64,000 nt of DNA, from NCBI RefSeq assembly GCF_030997045.1, contig NZ_CP116899.1:3992001-4056000 (forward strand). The letters are read 5' to 3'. The notes beneath the pieces are model-generated. The model was given only the letters and a program-made list of their open reading frames with translations, ran no database searches and had not been told where the DNA came from. This document shows positions 7,431 through 16,731 of this stretch, one piece after another (within the stretch, counting starts at the first letter, position 1; every line of letters starts with the position of its first letter). This stretch comes from Microbulbifer sp. TB1203 (GTDB lineage: Bacteria > Pseudomonadota > Gammaproteobacteria > Pseudomonadales > Cellvibrionaceae). The position numbers were made by a program, and so were the translations under genes.

Positions 7431-8306
7431 CTACCGGCGGCGCACTCGCTGCAACTGCTCGCAAAGCATTTCGGCACCATCGAGTATGCGCATGGTGTGC
7501 CGCTGAATAATATCCGGAGGTACAAAAAACAGGTTCTTCTCCCTTACCGCGGTAAGCGCTGGATATTCCAGCCAATCACCCAGCCACTCGGGGCGCTGCT
7601 CGCCCATGCCGCTGGCAACAATGGCGTCCGGGTTGCGGGCGAGGACGGATTCGATATTAACCTTGGGCGCCAGGGATACGGCATCGGCGAAGGCGTTGCG
7701 ACCTCCGCACAGGCGAATCACATCACTCACCAGATGCTCACCGTTCAGGGTTTGCAAGGGGTCGTTCCATACCTGGTAGAAAACGCTCACCGGAGCGGCG
7801 CCCCGATACTGCTGCTTTAGTTCACGTAGGCGCGCGAGCCACTGATCCCCTCGCCGGTTGGCCACCTCGCTGGTGCCGGCGAGTAACCCGAGGGTACGCA
7901 CTTCACCAACAATATCTTCGAGGCTGCGCAGCTCGTCCACATACACCGTGAGCCCCAGCCGCTCAAGCTGGCGCGCCACTTCCGGGCCGTTGCCCGAAGA
8001 CCAGGCGAGTACCAGATCGGGCTTGAGCGCGAGCACGGTTTCGTAGTTGACCAGCTTGTAGCTGCCCACCTGGGGCAGCTCCGCAGCCTCAGGTGGGTAG
8101 TCGCTGTAGCTGACCGCCGCTACCAGTTTATCGCCAGCGCCGGCGGAGTAGACGTTTTCCACAATATGCGGTGCCAGAGCCACAATCCGGCTGGCCGGCT
8201 CCTGCAGGCGAATTATCTCGCCTCGCGCGTCGGACACTTCAATAGGCGCCGCTCCGGCCGCTGCCGGGAGCAGAGTACATAAGAGTGTGAGAAACAAAAC
8301 CCTCAT
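7431..8306 (-). CDS. btuF: Periplasmic cobalamin-binding protein of the B12 ABC importer
   Basis: About 291 residues with a cleavable signal (MRVLFLTLLCTLLPAAAGA). The body is a class III substrate-binding protein: RIVALAPHIVENVYSAGAGD at the N-lobe, the long linker helix, then KVNIESVLARNPDAIVASG in the C-lobe. BtuF should bind corrinoids in the periplasm and hand them to BtuCD, both encoded in the same locus. It is the last gene of the minus-strand cobalamin locus. A GTG at 8312, directly after the upstream TAG, is an alternative start; I prefer the ATG at 8306, preceded by AGGTGA. Confidence 0.88.
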   Translation of the reverse strand: MRVLFLTLLCTLLPAAAGAAPIEVSDARGEIIRLQEPASRIVALAPHIVENVYSAGAGDKLVAAVSYSDYPPEAAELPQVGSYKLVNYETVLALKPDLVLAWSSGNGPEVARQLERLGLTVYVDELRSLEDIVGEVRTLGLLAGTSEVANRRGDQWLARLRELKQQYRGAAPVSVFYQVWNDPLQTLNGEHLVSDVIRLCGGRNAFADAVSLAPKVNIESVLARNPDAIVASGMGEQRPEWLGDWLEYPALTAVREKNLFFVPPDIIQRHTMRILDGAEMLCEQLQRVRRR

Positions 8307-8312
8307 CGTCAC

Positions 8313-9344
8313 CTAGCCTTTTACTTCGCAAGCATTGCCCAGAGCCAAACCCAGACGTTGACCACCATCATCCGCCAGCCCCAGGCGCAACCAGGCCTGT
8401 TGTTCATCCCCGGGCACTTTATAACCCCAGCGTGAATAAACACCGGCTCGGCCAAGGCGCTGGTACAAGCTATACAATCCTCGCGGTTCGCCATGAAGCG
8501 AAATAAACAATCCGGCATTCGTGGCAACGGCAGCCTCAGGCAGACACCCTTCGAGCAATTCCATAAGGCGCTGACTGGTATCCGCGATGCGTCGTCGCTG
8601 CATCCCGTGCCAGGCGGAATCCGCAAGCGCGCGGGTAGCAGCCCAGAGCGCGGGGGCGCTCACTGCCCAGGGGTCCATGGCATCCCGCAGTTGCTGGACA
8701 CAGGAACCTGAGCCCAGCAGAAAACCCAAACGCACTCCCGCCAGGCCAAAAAACTTGCCCAGCGAGCGCAGGACGTAGAGTCGGGGGTTTTCCGCCACCC
8801 TTCCCGCCAGCGAGAGCTCGGGATTCACATCGGCAAAGGCTTCATCAACCAGCATGATGCCCGGGAGTTCCCGATAAAGGTCGAGCAGCGTTTGCGGAGC
8901 GATGCGTTCACCGGTGGGATTGTTCGGATTGATAACCACCGCGTGCCGCACGCGCCCGGAGAGAATCAGCTCGGACAACTCCTCACGGGAGCGGTAGTGC
9001 ACAAGCTGGTGCCCCGCGTTTTTCCAGCAGCGGGCGTGCTCCGCATACCCTGGCGCAGGCACTGCCACCGCTGCGCCATCTACCAGGCCCGGGAATCGCG
9101 ATATCGCATATTGGCTGCCGGGCACAGGCAACAGGTGTTCCCGGCCCGCGCCGTAGTATTCACTGGCTGTATCCATCAGCGGAGACTGATCGGCGGGCAG
9201 CGAGCGCCAGACGTATTCGGGAACCTCTCCCAGCGGGTAGCTCCAGGGGCTGACGCCCGTGGACAGGTCCTGCCAGCCGCCATCCGGTTCGCCGAACAAT
9301 TCCGTGGCATGGGCGAGGTTCCCGCCGTGAAATGTCTTACTCAA
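8313..9344 (-). CDS. cobC: Threonine-phosphate decarboxylase (aminopropanol-phosphate supply for cobamide)
   Basis: A PLP-dependent aminotransferase-fold protein of about 343 residues (cobC in Pseudomonas naming, cobD in Salmonella). Family marks: the N-terminal HGGNLAHA, QDLSTGVSPWSYP, VVINPNNPTGERI, MLVDEAFAD and the PLP-binding Lys in RSLGKFFGLAGVRLGF. It should convert L-threonine-O-3-phosphate into (R)-1-amino-2-propanol phosphate for CbiB. The frame opens at a TTG at 9368 with no ribosome site; a TTG at 9344, six bases after GGGAG and overlapping the CbiB stop, is a better start. Confidence 0.9.
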   Translation of the reverse strand: MSKTFHGGNLAHATELFGEPDGGWQDLSTGVSPWSYPLGEVPEYVWRSLPADQSPLMDTASEYYGAGREHLLPVPGSQYAISRFPGLVDGAAVAVPAPGYAEHARCWKNAGHQLVHYRSREELSELILSGRVRHAVVINPNNPTGERIAPQTLLDLYRELPGIMLVDEAFADVNPELSLAGRVAENPRLYVLRSLGKFFGLAGVRLGFLLGSGSCVQQLRDAMDPWAVSAPALWAATRALADSAWHGMQRRRIADTSQRLMELLEGCLPEAAVATNAGLFISLHGEPRGLYSLYQRLGRAGVYSRWGYKVPGDEQQAWLRLGLADDGGQRLGLALGNACEVKG

Positions 9345-10272
9345 TTGCGACTCCCAAAGAGAAACCAAGAAGCATCAGCAACACCAGTGTTGCGGCAACT
9401 GCACGGGCGGCCAGAGCCTGCGCGCGGGGAATATCCGCCGCCGTTGCCACTCGGCCGGCAGTAGCCGGCTTTTCCTGCCACTGGCCGTGATAACTGGCAC
9501 CGCCGCCGAGGCGAAGTTCGAGTGCCCCGGCGCCGGCGGCAATAACCGGGCCGGCATTGGGGCTGGCCCAGTGGCCCGCACAGCTGCGCCACTGCTGGAG
9601 CGCTTCCGGTCTGTTTCCAAACAAGGTGAAGGCGGTGGCGGTGATACGTGCGGGAATAAAATTGAGCAGATCGTCGAGGCGCGCGGCGGCCCAGCCGAAG
9701 GCGCGATAGCGACGGTTGCGATAACCCCACATGGCATCCAGGGTATTGCTCAAACGGTAAATCAGCACTCCGGGCAGGCCGGCAATGGCAAACCAGAAGA
9801 GTGGGGCTACTACCGCATCGGAGGTATTTTCCAGTAGGGATTCTATAGCCGCACGCGCCGTTTGCGCTTCGTCCAGGTTATCGCAGTCGCGGCTGACAAT
9901 GCGCCCCACCACAGTGCGCGCACCGGCCAGATCTCCCCGCTCCAATGCCCGGGCAATGGGTGCTATGTGGTCATTCAAAGCCTTCCAGCCAACCGCAAAA
10001 TAGACGGAACCCGCTCCGAGAATCAGTGCCCAGGGCCCCTGCACCTGCAGCGCCCGGTCCCAGAGCAGGCTGCCGGCCAACCACACCGGCACCAGCAGCA
10101 GTGCCACGGCCAGTATGCCGTACACCTTTGGGTATTTGGCATCGGTGCGATTGAGCTTGCGCTCGAGCCCGCTGGCCAGCCGCCCGAACCCCACCAGCGG
10201 GTGAAGGTGCCGGGGCTCACCCAGCAACCTGTCGAGCAGCATCCCGAGCAGCAACGCGGCAGCGATTACCAC
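9337..10272 (-). CDS. cbiB: Adenosylcobinamide-phosphate synthase, CbiB/CobD family
   Basis: 311 residues, multi-spanning membrane protein. It begins with the family signature DRLLGEPRHLHPLVGFG (about residues 13-29), and later NTLDAMWGYRN and DDLLNFIPARITA are conserved. The enzyme joins adenosylcobyric acid to aminopropanol (phosphate) made by the neighbouring decarboxylase. It starts with GTG overlapping the cobS stop (GTGGTAA), so translation is coupled. Confidence 0.93.
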   Translation of the reverse strand: MVIAAALLLGMLLDRLLGEPRHLHPLVGFGRLASGLERKLNRTDAKYPKVYGILAVALLLVPVWLAGSLLWDRALQVQGPWALILGAGSVYFAVGWKALNDHIAPIARALERGDLAGARTVVGRIVSRDCDNLDEAQTARAAIESLLENTSDAVVAPLFWFAIAGLPGVLIYRLSNTLDAMWGYRNRRYRAFGWAAARLDDLLNFIPARITATAFTLFGNRPEALQQWRSCAGHWASPNAGPVIAAGAGALELRLGGGASYHGQWQEKPATAGRVATAADIPRAQALAARAVAATLVLLMLLGFSLGVAIE

Positions 10273-11090
10273 AGCGCCACCAGGAGAATCAGGACCAGCA
10301 ACTCACTCAGCTCCACCAGCGCACCCAGGCAATCCCCGGTGTAACCGCCGATCTGTTCGTGCCAGAAGCGCCACCAATAGAGTACCAGCAGCGCCAGCGC
10401 CGAAAATAACACGCCGGCGACCAGGGGGCCGAGCAGTAAACTGACCAGGGCACAGGTGACCAGCGCCACCAGCCAGAGTGTCTGCACACCAGCCGTTTGC
10501 GCAGGTGCCACCACACCCTCGCTGCGGGCGTAGTCGGCCAGGGCCATAAAAGGCAGTATCACCGTGCGCGCGAGCAGCGGAGCCAGCAATACCGCCGGCA
10601 GCGATACGCCCTGCTCCCACAGGCTGGCCACAGCCACCACCTTGAGCAGCAGCACCAACAACAGCGCCACCAGCGCTGCGGCGCCGCAGGCGGGATCATG
10701 CATCACCTGCAGAATGCGTTCGCGCCTTGCCGATTTGTCGGCCATCTTGTGGCCGGCGTAGTAGCCGTCCATGCAATCCGCCAGGCCATCGAGATGCAGG
10801 GCGCCAGTGAGGAGAACCCACAGGGTCACCATCAGCGCCGCCGCCAGCCAGGTGCCCAGGGGTGCAAGGATAATGGCGGAGAGCAACAGCAGGCTTCCCA
10901 TCAGCGCTCCCACCAATGGATAGAAATACACGGCCCTGGCGGCGACTTCGGTATCTGCACTCCGCACAAACCTCTCCACCGGCAGGCGGGTGAGAAACAT
11001 CAGTGCATAGAAAAATGCCTCGGTACCCCGGCGCAGTTGATCCCTCACGTAAGGTTTGTCCCCGATATGCAGTTTATCCTTGATATACAT
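10266..11090 (-). CDS. cobS: Adenosylcobinamide-GDP ribazoletransferase (cobalamin synthase)
   Basis: 274 residues with several membrane helices. CobS marks: FLTRLPV near residue 35, LTGALHLDGLADCMDGYYAG with the metal-binding Asp residues of the CDP-alcohol-transferase-like motif, and RILQVMHDPACGAAAL. It condenses AdoCbi-GDP (from CobU) with alpha-ribazole or its phosphate (from CobT) at the inner membrane. The gene overlaps the 3' end of the phosphatase gene by 17 bases. Confidence 0.94.
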   Translation of the reverse strand: MYIKDKLHIGDKPYVRDQLRRGTEAFFYALMFLTRLPVERFVRSADTEVAARAVYFYPLVGALMGSLLLLSAIILAPLGTWLAAALMVTLWVLLTGALHLDGLADCMDGYYAGHKMADKSARRERILQVMHDPACGAAALVALLLVLLLKVVAVASLWEQGVSLPAVLLAPLLARTVILPFMALADYARSEGVVAPAQTAGVQTLWLVALVTCALVSLLLGPLVAGVLFSALALLVLYWWRFWHEQIGGYTGDCLGALVELSELLVLILLVALW

Positions 11091-11673
11091 AGGCGGATTC
11101 CTGCGGGTAGAGAATATTCAGATTGCGGCTATCGAAATTCAGCGAAGCGGCAAAACCGTACCCGACCGTCAACTGCATCATGTCCGACGGTGGCATCCCG
11201 CGCGCCACCGAGAGCAGCAGCCTGATCACACCGCCATGGGTAACCAGCAGTGTCCTGTCACCAGCCCCTGCGCACGCTATCTTCTCCACCGCCGCCAATA
11301 CCCGCTGGCGAAAATCCCCATAGGGCTCACCGCCGGGTGGGCCCACTTTGTCCGGTGCGCGCGACCAGGCCAGGCAGTGGTTTTTGTGCTCCCGCCAGAT
11401 TTTCTCGATGCTCTGGCCTTCCCACAGACCGAAACCGAATTCCCTGACACCCGGTTCTATACTCAGGGGCAGATTCAACTTTTTCGCCTGCTGCTCGGCG
11501 AAGGTGCGGCACCGCTGCAGCGGCGAGCTGACAATGTGCGCCCAGGGTCCGGCGAGCTGTGCCAGGCCTTCGCGCATCTGCCGCCACCCCTCTTCCGTCA
11601 AAGGCACATCGGTATCCCCGCGAAAGATATGCCCACCCTCGCAGGCTCCGTGCCGCAACAGATCAATCTGCAC
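11074..11673 (-). CDS. Histidine phosphatase, probable alpha-ribazole phosphatase
   Basis: About 199 residues of the histidine phosphatase (phosphoglycerate-mutase-like) superfamily. The catalytic motif is LLRHG right at the N-terminus, with PLTEEGWRQM, SPLQRCRTFAE, REFGFGLWEG and the second histidine in LLVTHGGVIRLLL. In this context it most likely removes phosphate from alpha-ribazole-5'-phosphate or from cobalamin-5'-phosphate (the CobC role in Salmonella naming). The frame opens at TTG 11694, but a GTG at 11673, six bases after GGAG and overlapping the CobT stop, fits better. Confidence 0.85.
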   Translation of the reverse strand: MQIDLLRHGACEGGHIFRGDTDVPLTEEGWRQMREGLAQLAGPWAHIVSSPLQRCRTFAEQQAKKLNLPLSIEPGVREFGFGLWEGQSIEKIWREHKNHCLAWSRAPDKVGPPGGEPYGDFRQRVLAAVEKIACAGAGDRTLLVTHGGVIRLLLSVARGMPPSDMMQLTVGYGFAASLNFDSRNLNILYPQESAYVYQG

Positions 11674-12700
11674 TGGCCACTCCGGCCTCGGCAAAAGTGG
11701 CCATTTGGTTGTGCAGCGCCAGGGCCTGGCGAATCACACCCGCCGCCATGGCCGCACCGCTGCCCTCGCCCAGGCGCATATCGAGGGATAACAGCGGTTC
11801 TGCCCGCAATTTGTCCAGCGCCAGCTTGTGCCCGGATTCATTGGATAAATGGGAGTACACCAACCAGGGCTCTATGCCAGGATTGATTGCCAGGGCAACG
11901 GCGGCAGCGGCGGTGGTGATAAACCCGTCCACCAGTACAGGCACGCCTCGCTGGGCGCAGCTGATATAGGCGCCCACCAGGGCGGCAATCTCAAAACCGC
12001 CCAGGGTCTGCAGCAGGTGCAACGGGCTCTGGCGTTTGGGATTGTGCAGGACCAGCGCTTTTTCGATCACCGCTATTTTGTGTTCCAGGGCCCGGTCATC
12101 AATGCCGGTGCCGCGGCCGGTGATGGCTGCCACAGGCAGCTGATACAGCGCGGCCAATATTGCGGCGGCCGCGGTGGTGTTGCCGATTCCCATTTCACCA
12201 CCGAGGAACACATCCGCCCCGGAGACCTGATCGCGGCCGGTATTGAGTGCCATTGCCAGCTGCTCTCTGCTCATGGCAGGCCCCCGGGTAAAATCGCCGG
12301 ATGCAGGCGCGATGCGCGCGTCGATCAGGTCGGGATGCTCGGGTGTCTCGCCCGTACAACCGAGGTTGACCACCTTGAAATCCGCCTCCAGTTTCCTTGC
12401 CAGCACACAAATCGCCGCACCGCCGCGACAGAAATTCGCCACCATTTGCGCGGTTACCGACTGGGGAAATGCCGACACACCCTGTGCGGCCACACCGTGA
12501 TCGGCGGCAAAAACGCGAATGACAATGCGCTCGAGCTGCGGCTCGGCGGTTTGTTGCAACCCGGCAAAACGCACCGCCAGGCTTTCGAGCTGCCCCAGGG
12601 AGCCCGGCGGTTTGGTCAGATTTTGCTGGCGCGCGAGTGCCGCCTGGATAAATGTTTCGTCCGGTACCCGGGCGGGTACCGTCAACCAGTCCAGATCCAT
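11663..12700 (-). CDS. cobT: Nicotinate-nucleotide:5,6-dimethylbenzimidazole phosphoribosyltransferase
   Basis: 345 residues, normal for CobT. Marks: NLTKPPGSLGQLE (N-terminal substrate loop), FAADHGVAAQGVSAFPQ, GEMGIGNTTAAAAI and, near the C-terminus, MRLGEGSGAAMA, which carries the catalytic Glu. It activates the lower-ligand base as alpha-ribazole phosphate. The next gene upstream, cobU, is separated by a 201-base gap filled with a long palindromic repeat, so cobT is the first gene after that interruption of the cobalamin locus. Confidence 0.95.
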   Translation of the reverse strand: MDLDWLTVPARVPDETFIQAALARQQNLTKPPGSLGQLESLAVRFAGLQQTAEPQLERIVIRVFAADHGVAAQGVSAFPQSVTAQMVANFCRGGAAICVLARKLEADFKVVNLGCTGETPEHPDLIDARIAPASGDFTRGPAMSREQLAMALNTGRDQVSGADVFLGGEMGIGNTTAAAAILAALYQLPVAAITGRGTGIDDRALEHKIAVIEKALVLHNPKRQSPLHLLQTLGGFEIAALVGAYISCAQRGVPVLVDGFITTAAAAVALAINPGIEPWLVYSHLSNESGHKLALDKLRAEPLLSLDMRLGEGSGAAMAAGVIRQALALHNQMATFAEAGVASAD

Positions 12701-12743
12701 AATTAACCTTTAACAGTTATGCTGAGTAGAGCGATAAGGCCGA

Positions 12744-12897
12744 TGCGAAGGGCCTGATACCGGGGGTGCTTTGCGAGACTGTCGGCCGGAGGGGCCGAAG
12801 GCGCCGCGTTGAAGCGGCCGGGTAGCCCGGCCGACAAGCCCCCATGGATGGGTTCACGGCGTGTCTCGCAAAGCACCCCCGGTAGCAGGCCCGCCAC
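12744..12897. repeat. Dispersed palindromic repeat, family A, inside the cobalamin locus
   Basis: An inverted copy of the element seen at 3399-3537. Its arms are TACCGGGGGTGCTTTGCGAG and CTCGCAAAGCACCCCCGGTA, around an internal hairpin and the GTGAA/TTCAC core. It fills the only large gap between cobalamin genes (cobU and cobT) and could act as an RNA hairpin affecting read-through or transcript stability. Confidence 0.85.
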
Positions 12898-12901
12898 CAG
12901 C

Positions 12902-13435
12902 CTAGCACTTACCTTTCAGTTGCAGTGGCAGGCCAGCTACCACCAGTGTCACCTGATCACAGCGTTCGGCCAGCGCCTGGTGCAGCCAGCCGCTGGCATC
13001 CACGAATTCCCGGGACAGCTGCCCCAGCGGCACGACGCCCGAGCCGACCTCGTTGCTCACGAACAGCCAGTTAGGAGCAGTGCCGGTTGCCAGGCGCCGG
13101 TCCACTTCCGCCAGCAATTGCCCGCGCTCCCTTTCCCAGCAGTCGGCGTGCAGGCAATTGCTGATCCACAGGGTCAGGCAATCCACCAGCACCCAAGTAT
13201 CCGGCGCGCTGATCCGCGCCAATGTCCGCGCGAGATGGAGGGGCTCTTCGCAGGTTTGCCAGCGCTGACCGCGGTCGCCGCGGTGTTTGACTATACGCTT
13301 CTGCATCTCGCCATCACGGGCTTCCGCAGTGGCGAGAAAAATCAGTTTTTTATCGCCCTCTGCCCCCAGAGCTTCAACGCGCTCCTGTGCGTAGCGGCTT
13401 TTGCCACTTCTGGCACCGCCCAAAATCAATTGCAT
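12902..13435 (-). CDS. cobU: Adenosylcobinamide kinase / adenosylcobinamide-phosphate guanylyltransferase
   Basis: About 177 residues, the standard CobU/CobP size. The N-terminal P-loop GGARSGKSRYAQ starts at residue 5, followed by IVKHRGDRGQRW (with the guanylylated His), LVDCLTLWISN and FVSNEVGSGVVP. It phosphorylates adenosylcobinamide and attaches GMP. An in-frame codon at 13453 exists, but the ATG at 13435, one base after the BtuD stop codon, gives the normal N-terminus. Confidence 0.94.
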   Translation of the reverse strand: MQLILGGARSGKSRYAQERVEALGAEGDKKLIFLATAEARDGEMQKRIVKHRGDRGQRWQTCEEPLHLARTLARISAPDTWVLVDCLTLWISNCLHADCWERERGQLLAEVDRRLATGTAPNWLFVSNEVGSGVVPLGQLSREFVDASGWLHQALAERCDQVTLVVAGLPLQLKGKC

Positions 13436-13436
13436 C

Positions 13437-14237
13437 TCACACTCCAACAACAACCGGCTTGCCCGATTCCGGGTGCGGGATAATCAGTACCTGTGTATCG
13501 AACACATCGCTCACCAGGGTATCCGTCAATACGGTTTCCGGTTCACCCTGGGCGACGCAGTGGCCATTTTTTATCAGCGCCAGCCGGTCGCTGTAGCTGG
13601 CGGCGAGGGTGATATCGTGCACGGTCATCAGGACTCCCACCCCGGTTGCGGCAAATTCCCGCACCGCGCGCATCAGCTGGTGCTGGTGGCCTATATCCAG
13701 GCTGGTCGCCGGCTCGTCCAGCAACAGCAGGCGGTACTGGCCGAGGCTCCCGGCATCCTCCGCCCGCCAGATTTGCGCCAGTACCCGCGCCAGTTGCAGG
13801 CGCTGCTGCTCGCCGCCGGAAAGCGTTGGATACAGCCGCCCGGCCAGGTGCCCCACATCCATCGCCTCCATGGCTTCGCGACAGATGCGCAGATCCAGGG
13901 CCGCGCCGGTGCTGTGCGGGCCCCGCGCCAGTGACACCACCTCCAGGCCGGTAAAGGCAAACTCCAGCGAATTGTGCTGGGTGAGCACCGCCACCTGTCG
14001 CGCGCGCTCGCGCGCGTCTATGCCGGCGATGGCCCGGCCGCCGAGTTCTATCACACCGCTGGCCGGCTGCAGGTCATTGGCAATGGCGCGCAGCAAGGTG
14101 GTTTTACCCGCGCCATTGGGGCCGATAACCGATACCACCTCACCGGCACTCACGGACAGTTCGGCGGCATGCACCAGGCGCTTGCCCGCCACATCCACGG
14201 AAACCCCCGAAACTTTCAGTAACTTCAGCGAACTCAC
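13437..14237 (-). CDS. btuD: ATPase subunit of the cobalamin ABC importer
   Basis: About 266 residues. Walker A is GPNGAGKTTLLRA, the signature is LSGGEQQRLQLARVLAQI, Walker B is LLLLDEPATSLD, and the switch His is in TVHDITLA. This is the FecE/HmuV/BtuD type. The frame stays open upstream into the permease gene, but real similarity begins at [11 protein letters not shown]; a GTG there (14237) overlaps the permease stop in a GTGA junction. A 13-residue insertion between LAQIW and the Walker B strand is slightly unusual but common in this subfamily. Confidence 0.92.
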   Translation of the reverse strand: MSSLKLLKVSGVSVDVAGKRLVHAAELSVSAGEVVSVIGPNGAGKTTLLRAIANDLQPASGVIELGGRAIAGIDARERARQVAVLTQHNSLEFAFTGLEVVSLARGPHSTGAALDLRICREAMEAMDVGHLAGRLYPTLSGGEQQRLQLARVLAQIWRAEDAGSLGQYRLLLLDEPATSLDIGHQHQLMRAVREFAATGVGVLMTVHDITLAASYSDRLALIKNGHCVAQGEPETVLTDTLVSDVFDTQVLIIPHPESGKPVVVGV

Positions 14238-15247
14238 CGGATCAGCTCCCGGTGGCGAACCAGCAGAAAGACAAAAAAGGGCGCGCCAATCAGGGCTGTC
14301 ACCAGCCCCACCGGCAGTTCGGTGGGCGCTACCACCGTGCGGGCAAGGGTATCGGCCAGCAACAACAGGCTGGCGCCACCCAGCGCCGACAGCGGCACCA
14401 GCATGCGGTGATCCGGCCCCACGCACAGGCGAATCATATGGGGCACCACCAGCCCGACGAAGGCAATACTCCCCGCTACCGCGACGGATACGCCCACCCC
14501 CAGTGCCACCAGCACGATCAAGTGGGATTTCAACCGCTCCACATCCACCCCCAGGTGCCGCGCCTGGGATTCGCCCAGCAGCAGGGTATTCAGCCCGCGC
14601 ACCGTGGATTTCATACTGAGCAAAAGCACAGCCAGTGTCGCCAGCACCAGCAGAGCCCGCGCACCGGTGGCACCATCCAGCCCACCCATGCGCCACAGGC
14701 TCATGCGCCGCAGGTTGGCGCTATCGGCGAAGTAATCCATCAATCCGGTCAGGCTGGCGGCCATCGCCGTAACGGCGATGCCCATCAGCAGCATGGTGGC
14801 CACCGAGGTGCCCTGTACGCCCGTGGCAACCCGGTACACCAGCCACACGGCAACCAGGCCGCCGGCAAAGGCACCCAGGGATACTGCACCCAGCATAGCG
14901 CCGCCGAACATTATCGCCGCACTGGCACCCACGGAGGCACCGGCGGTTACACCGATCAGCGAGGGGTCCGCCAGTGGATTGCGAAACATACCCTGCAGGT
15001 AAGCGCCACACACCGCCAGCACGGCGCCCACGGAAGCCGCCAACAACGCCCGCGGCAGGCGAATGGCTCGCACGATATCGCCGCCAAATCCCTGCAGTTC
15101 ACCGCCGGCCAGGGCTCGCAATACGTCGGCAAAGGGCAGAGCCACCGAGCCCAGGGCTATGGCGACCACCAGGCTTGTGGCCAGCAATGTCATCAGCACG
15201 ATGGACGTCCACAGGCGGCGCTGTATGCGGTTGGCGGCAAGGTTCAT
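14234..15247 (-). CDS. btuC: Inner-membrane permease of the cobalamin ABC importer, FecCD family
   Basis: 337 residues with about ten predicted membrane helices. FecCD marks: [54 protein letters not shown] and [18 protein letters not shown]. Two such subunits form the channel that takes cobalamin from BtuF. It overlaps cobQ upstream by four bases (ATGA) and the ATPase gene downstream by four bases, consistent with strict co-translation. Confidence 0.93.
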   Translation of the reverse strand: MNLAANRIQRRLWTSIVLMTLLATSLVVAIALGSVALPFADVLRALAGGELQGFGGDIVRAIRLPRALLAASVGAVLAVCGAYLQGMFRNPLADPSLIGVTAGASVGASAAIMFGGAMLGAVSLGAFAGGLVAVWLVYRVATGVQGTSVATMLLMGIAVTAMAASLTGLMDYFADSANLRRMSLWRMGGLDGATGARALLVLATLAVLLLSMKSTVRGLNTLLLGESQARHLGVDVERLKSHLIVLVALGVGVSVAVAGSIAFVGLVVPHMIRLCVGPDHRMLVPLSALGGASLLLLADTLARTVVAPTELPVGLVTALIGAPFFVFLLVRHRELIR

Positions 15248-16716
15248 TGGGCGGCCAGGCTGGCGAGCCAGCTTTCATCCAAATGCTGTTCGAACACTTC
15301 CGCCAGGCGTTCCAGCTGCGCCTCGCGGTGGGCGTTCAGGTCGAACTGTGCCGGGGATTGGGATGCAAAGCCGGCCCAGAGCAACAACTGTTCCAGTGCC
15401 TCGGGGTGATCGAAGAGACCGTGCATATAGGTGGCGAGAATATTGCCGTCTTCGCTCAGGGAACCATCAGTGGTTTCCCCCTCTTCTCCATGCACTTTGA
15501 AAACACCCGAGGCCATGGCGGGGCCATTGGTTACGCCGCAATGAATTTCGTAACCGGTGAAGGGCACGCTGAGATTATTTAGGGTGAGTCGCCCGTGCCG
15601 ATTGTGGAGTTTTTTTTCTTCCAGGAGTTCGGTGGAATAATTCAGATAGCCCAGACCGGTGATGTGCCCGGGAGTACCTTCCATGCCATTGGGATCGTCA
15701 ATAAACTCACCCAGCATCTGCAGGCCGCCACAGATACCCAGGATTTTGCCGCCGTAGCGCAGGTGTCGGTCGAGCTTGTGCCGCCAGCCGTTGGCGAGCA
15801 GGTGCTGTAAATCCGCGCGCACGTTCTTGCTGCCGGGCAGTATCACCAGATCACAGGGCGGCAGTTCATCCGCCGCGGACAGATACTGGAAATCCACTTG
15901 CGGGTGCAGCCTCAACGGGTCGAAATCCGTGTGGTTGCTGATGCGCGGCAATACCGGCACGATAACCTTTAGCCGCTGTGCCCCGCCCTGCCGCTGGGCG
16001 TTGTGAATGGCATCTTCCGCGTCCAGGAAGAAATCGGTGAGGTAGGGCAGCACGCCCAGTACCGGTTTGCCGGTTTTTTGTTCCAGCCAGTCCAATCCCG
16101 GCTGCAGGAGTGAGAGATCTCCGCGAAAGCGGTTGATGACGAAGCCTTTCACCCGCGCCCGTTCGCTGGGTGACAGCAGTTCCAGTGTGCCTACCAGGTG
16201 GGCGAAGACGCCGCCCCGGTCGATATCGGCTACTAGTATGACCGGGCAGTCCACCGCCTCGGCAAAACCCATATTGGCGATATCGTTTTCGCGCAGGTTG
16301 ATTTCGGCGGGGCTGCCCGCGCCTTCCACCAGTATGCAATCGTACTGCTGGCGAAGGCGATCGAAGGATGCCAGCACTGCGTTTTTCGCTGTGGCCTTGT
16401 AGGCGTGATAATCCAGCGCCTGCATATTGCCCATGGCTCTGCCGTGAATAATCACCTGGGCGCCGGTATCGGAAGCGGGCTTTAGCAGTACCGGGTTCAT
16501 ATCGGTATGCGAATCGAGGCCGCAGGCCTGTGCCTGCAGGGCCTGGGAGCGGCCTATCTCGCCGCCATCGACGGTCACGGCACTGTTGAGTGCCATGTTC
16601 TGGGGTTTGAAGGGGGCGACCTTGACACCGCGTTTTTTCAGCAGCCGCGCCAACCCAGCCACCAGTGTACTTTTACCGGCATCCGAGGTTGTGCCCTGTA
16701 CCATCAGGCAGTTCAT
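15244..16716 (-). CDS. cobQ: Cobyric acid synthase (glutamine-dependent amidase)
   Basis: 490 residues (CobQ/CbiP). The N-terminal half is a dethiobiotin-synthetase-like ATPase ([20 protein letters not shown], then [12 protein letters not shown]). The C-terminal half is a class I glutamine amidotransferase with nucleophile Cys in [13 protein letters not shown] and the His of [13 protein letters not shown]. It amidates four side chains of adenosylcobyrinic acid a,c-diamide. Its presence implies that the cell meets cobyrinic-acid-level intermediates, so corrin-ring genes may be elsewhere in the genome, or the enzyme serves salvage. Confidence 0.95.
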   Translation of the reverse strand: MNCLMVQGTTSDAGKSTLVAGLARLLKKRGVKVAPFKPQNMALNSAVTVDGGEIGRSQALQAQACGLDSHTDMNPVLLKPASDTGAQVIIHGRAMGNMQALDYHAYKATAKNAVLASFDRLRQQYDCILVEGAGSPAEINLRENDIANMGFAEAVDCPVILVADIDRGGVFAHLVGTLELLSPSERARVKGFVINRFRGDLSLLQPGLDWLEQKTGKPVLGVLPYLTDFFLDAEDAIHNAQRQGGAQRLKVIVPVLPRISNHTDFDPLRLHPQVDFQYLSAADELPPCDLVILPGSKNVRADLQHLLANGWRHKLDRHLRYGGKILGICGGLQMLGEFIDDPNGMEGTPGHITGLGYLNYSTELLEEKKLHNRHGRLTLNNLSVPFTGYEIHCGVTNGPAMASGVFKVHGEEGETTDGSLSEDGNILATYMHGLFDHPEALEQLLLWAGFASQSPAQFDLNAHREAQLERLAEVFEQHLDESWLASLAAQ

Positions 16717-16731
16717 GCTGTGCGGGCCCTG

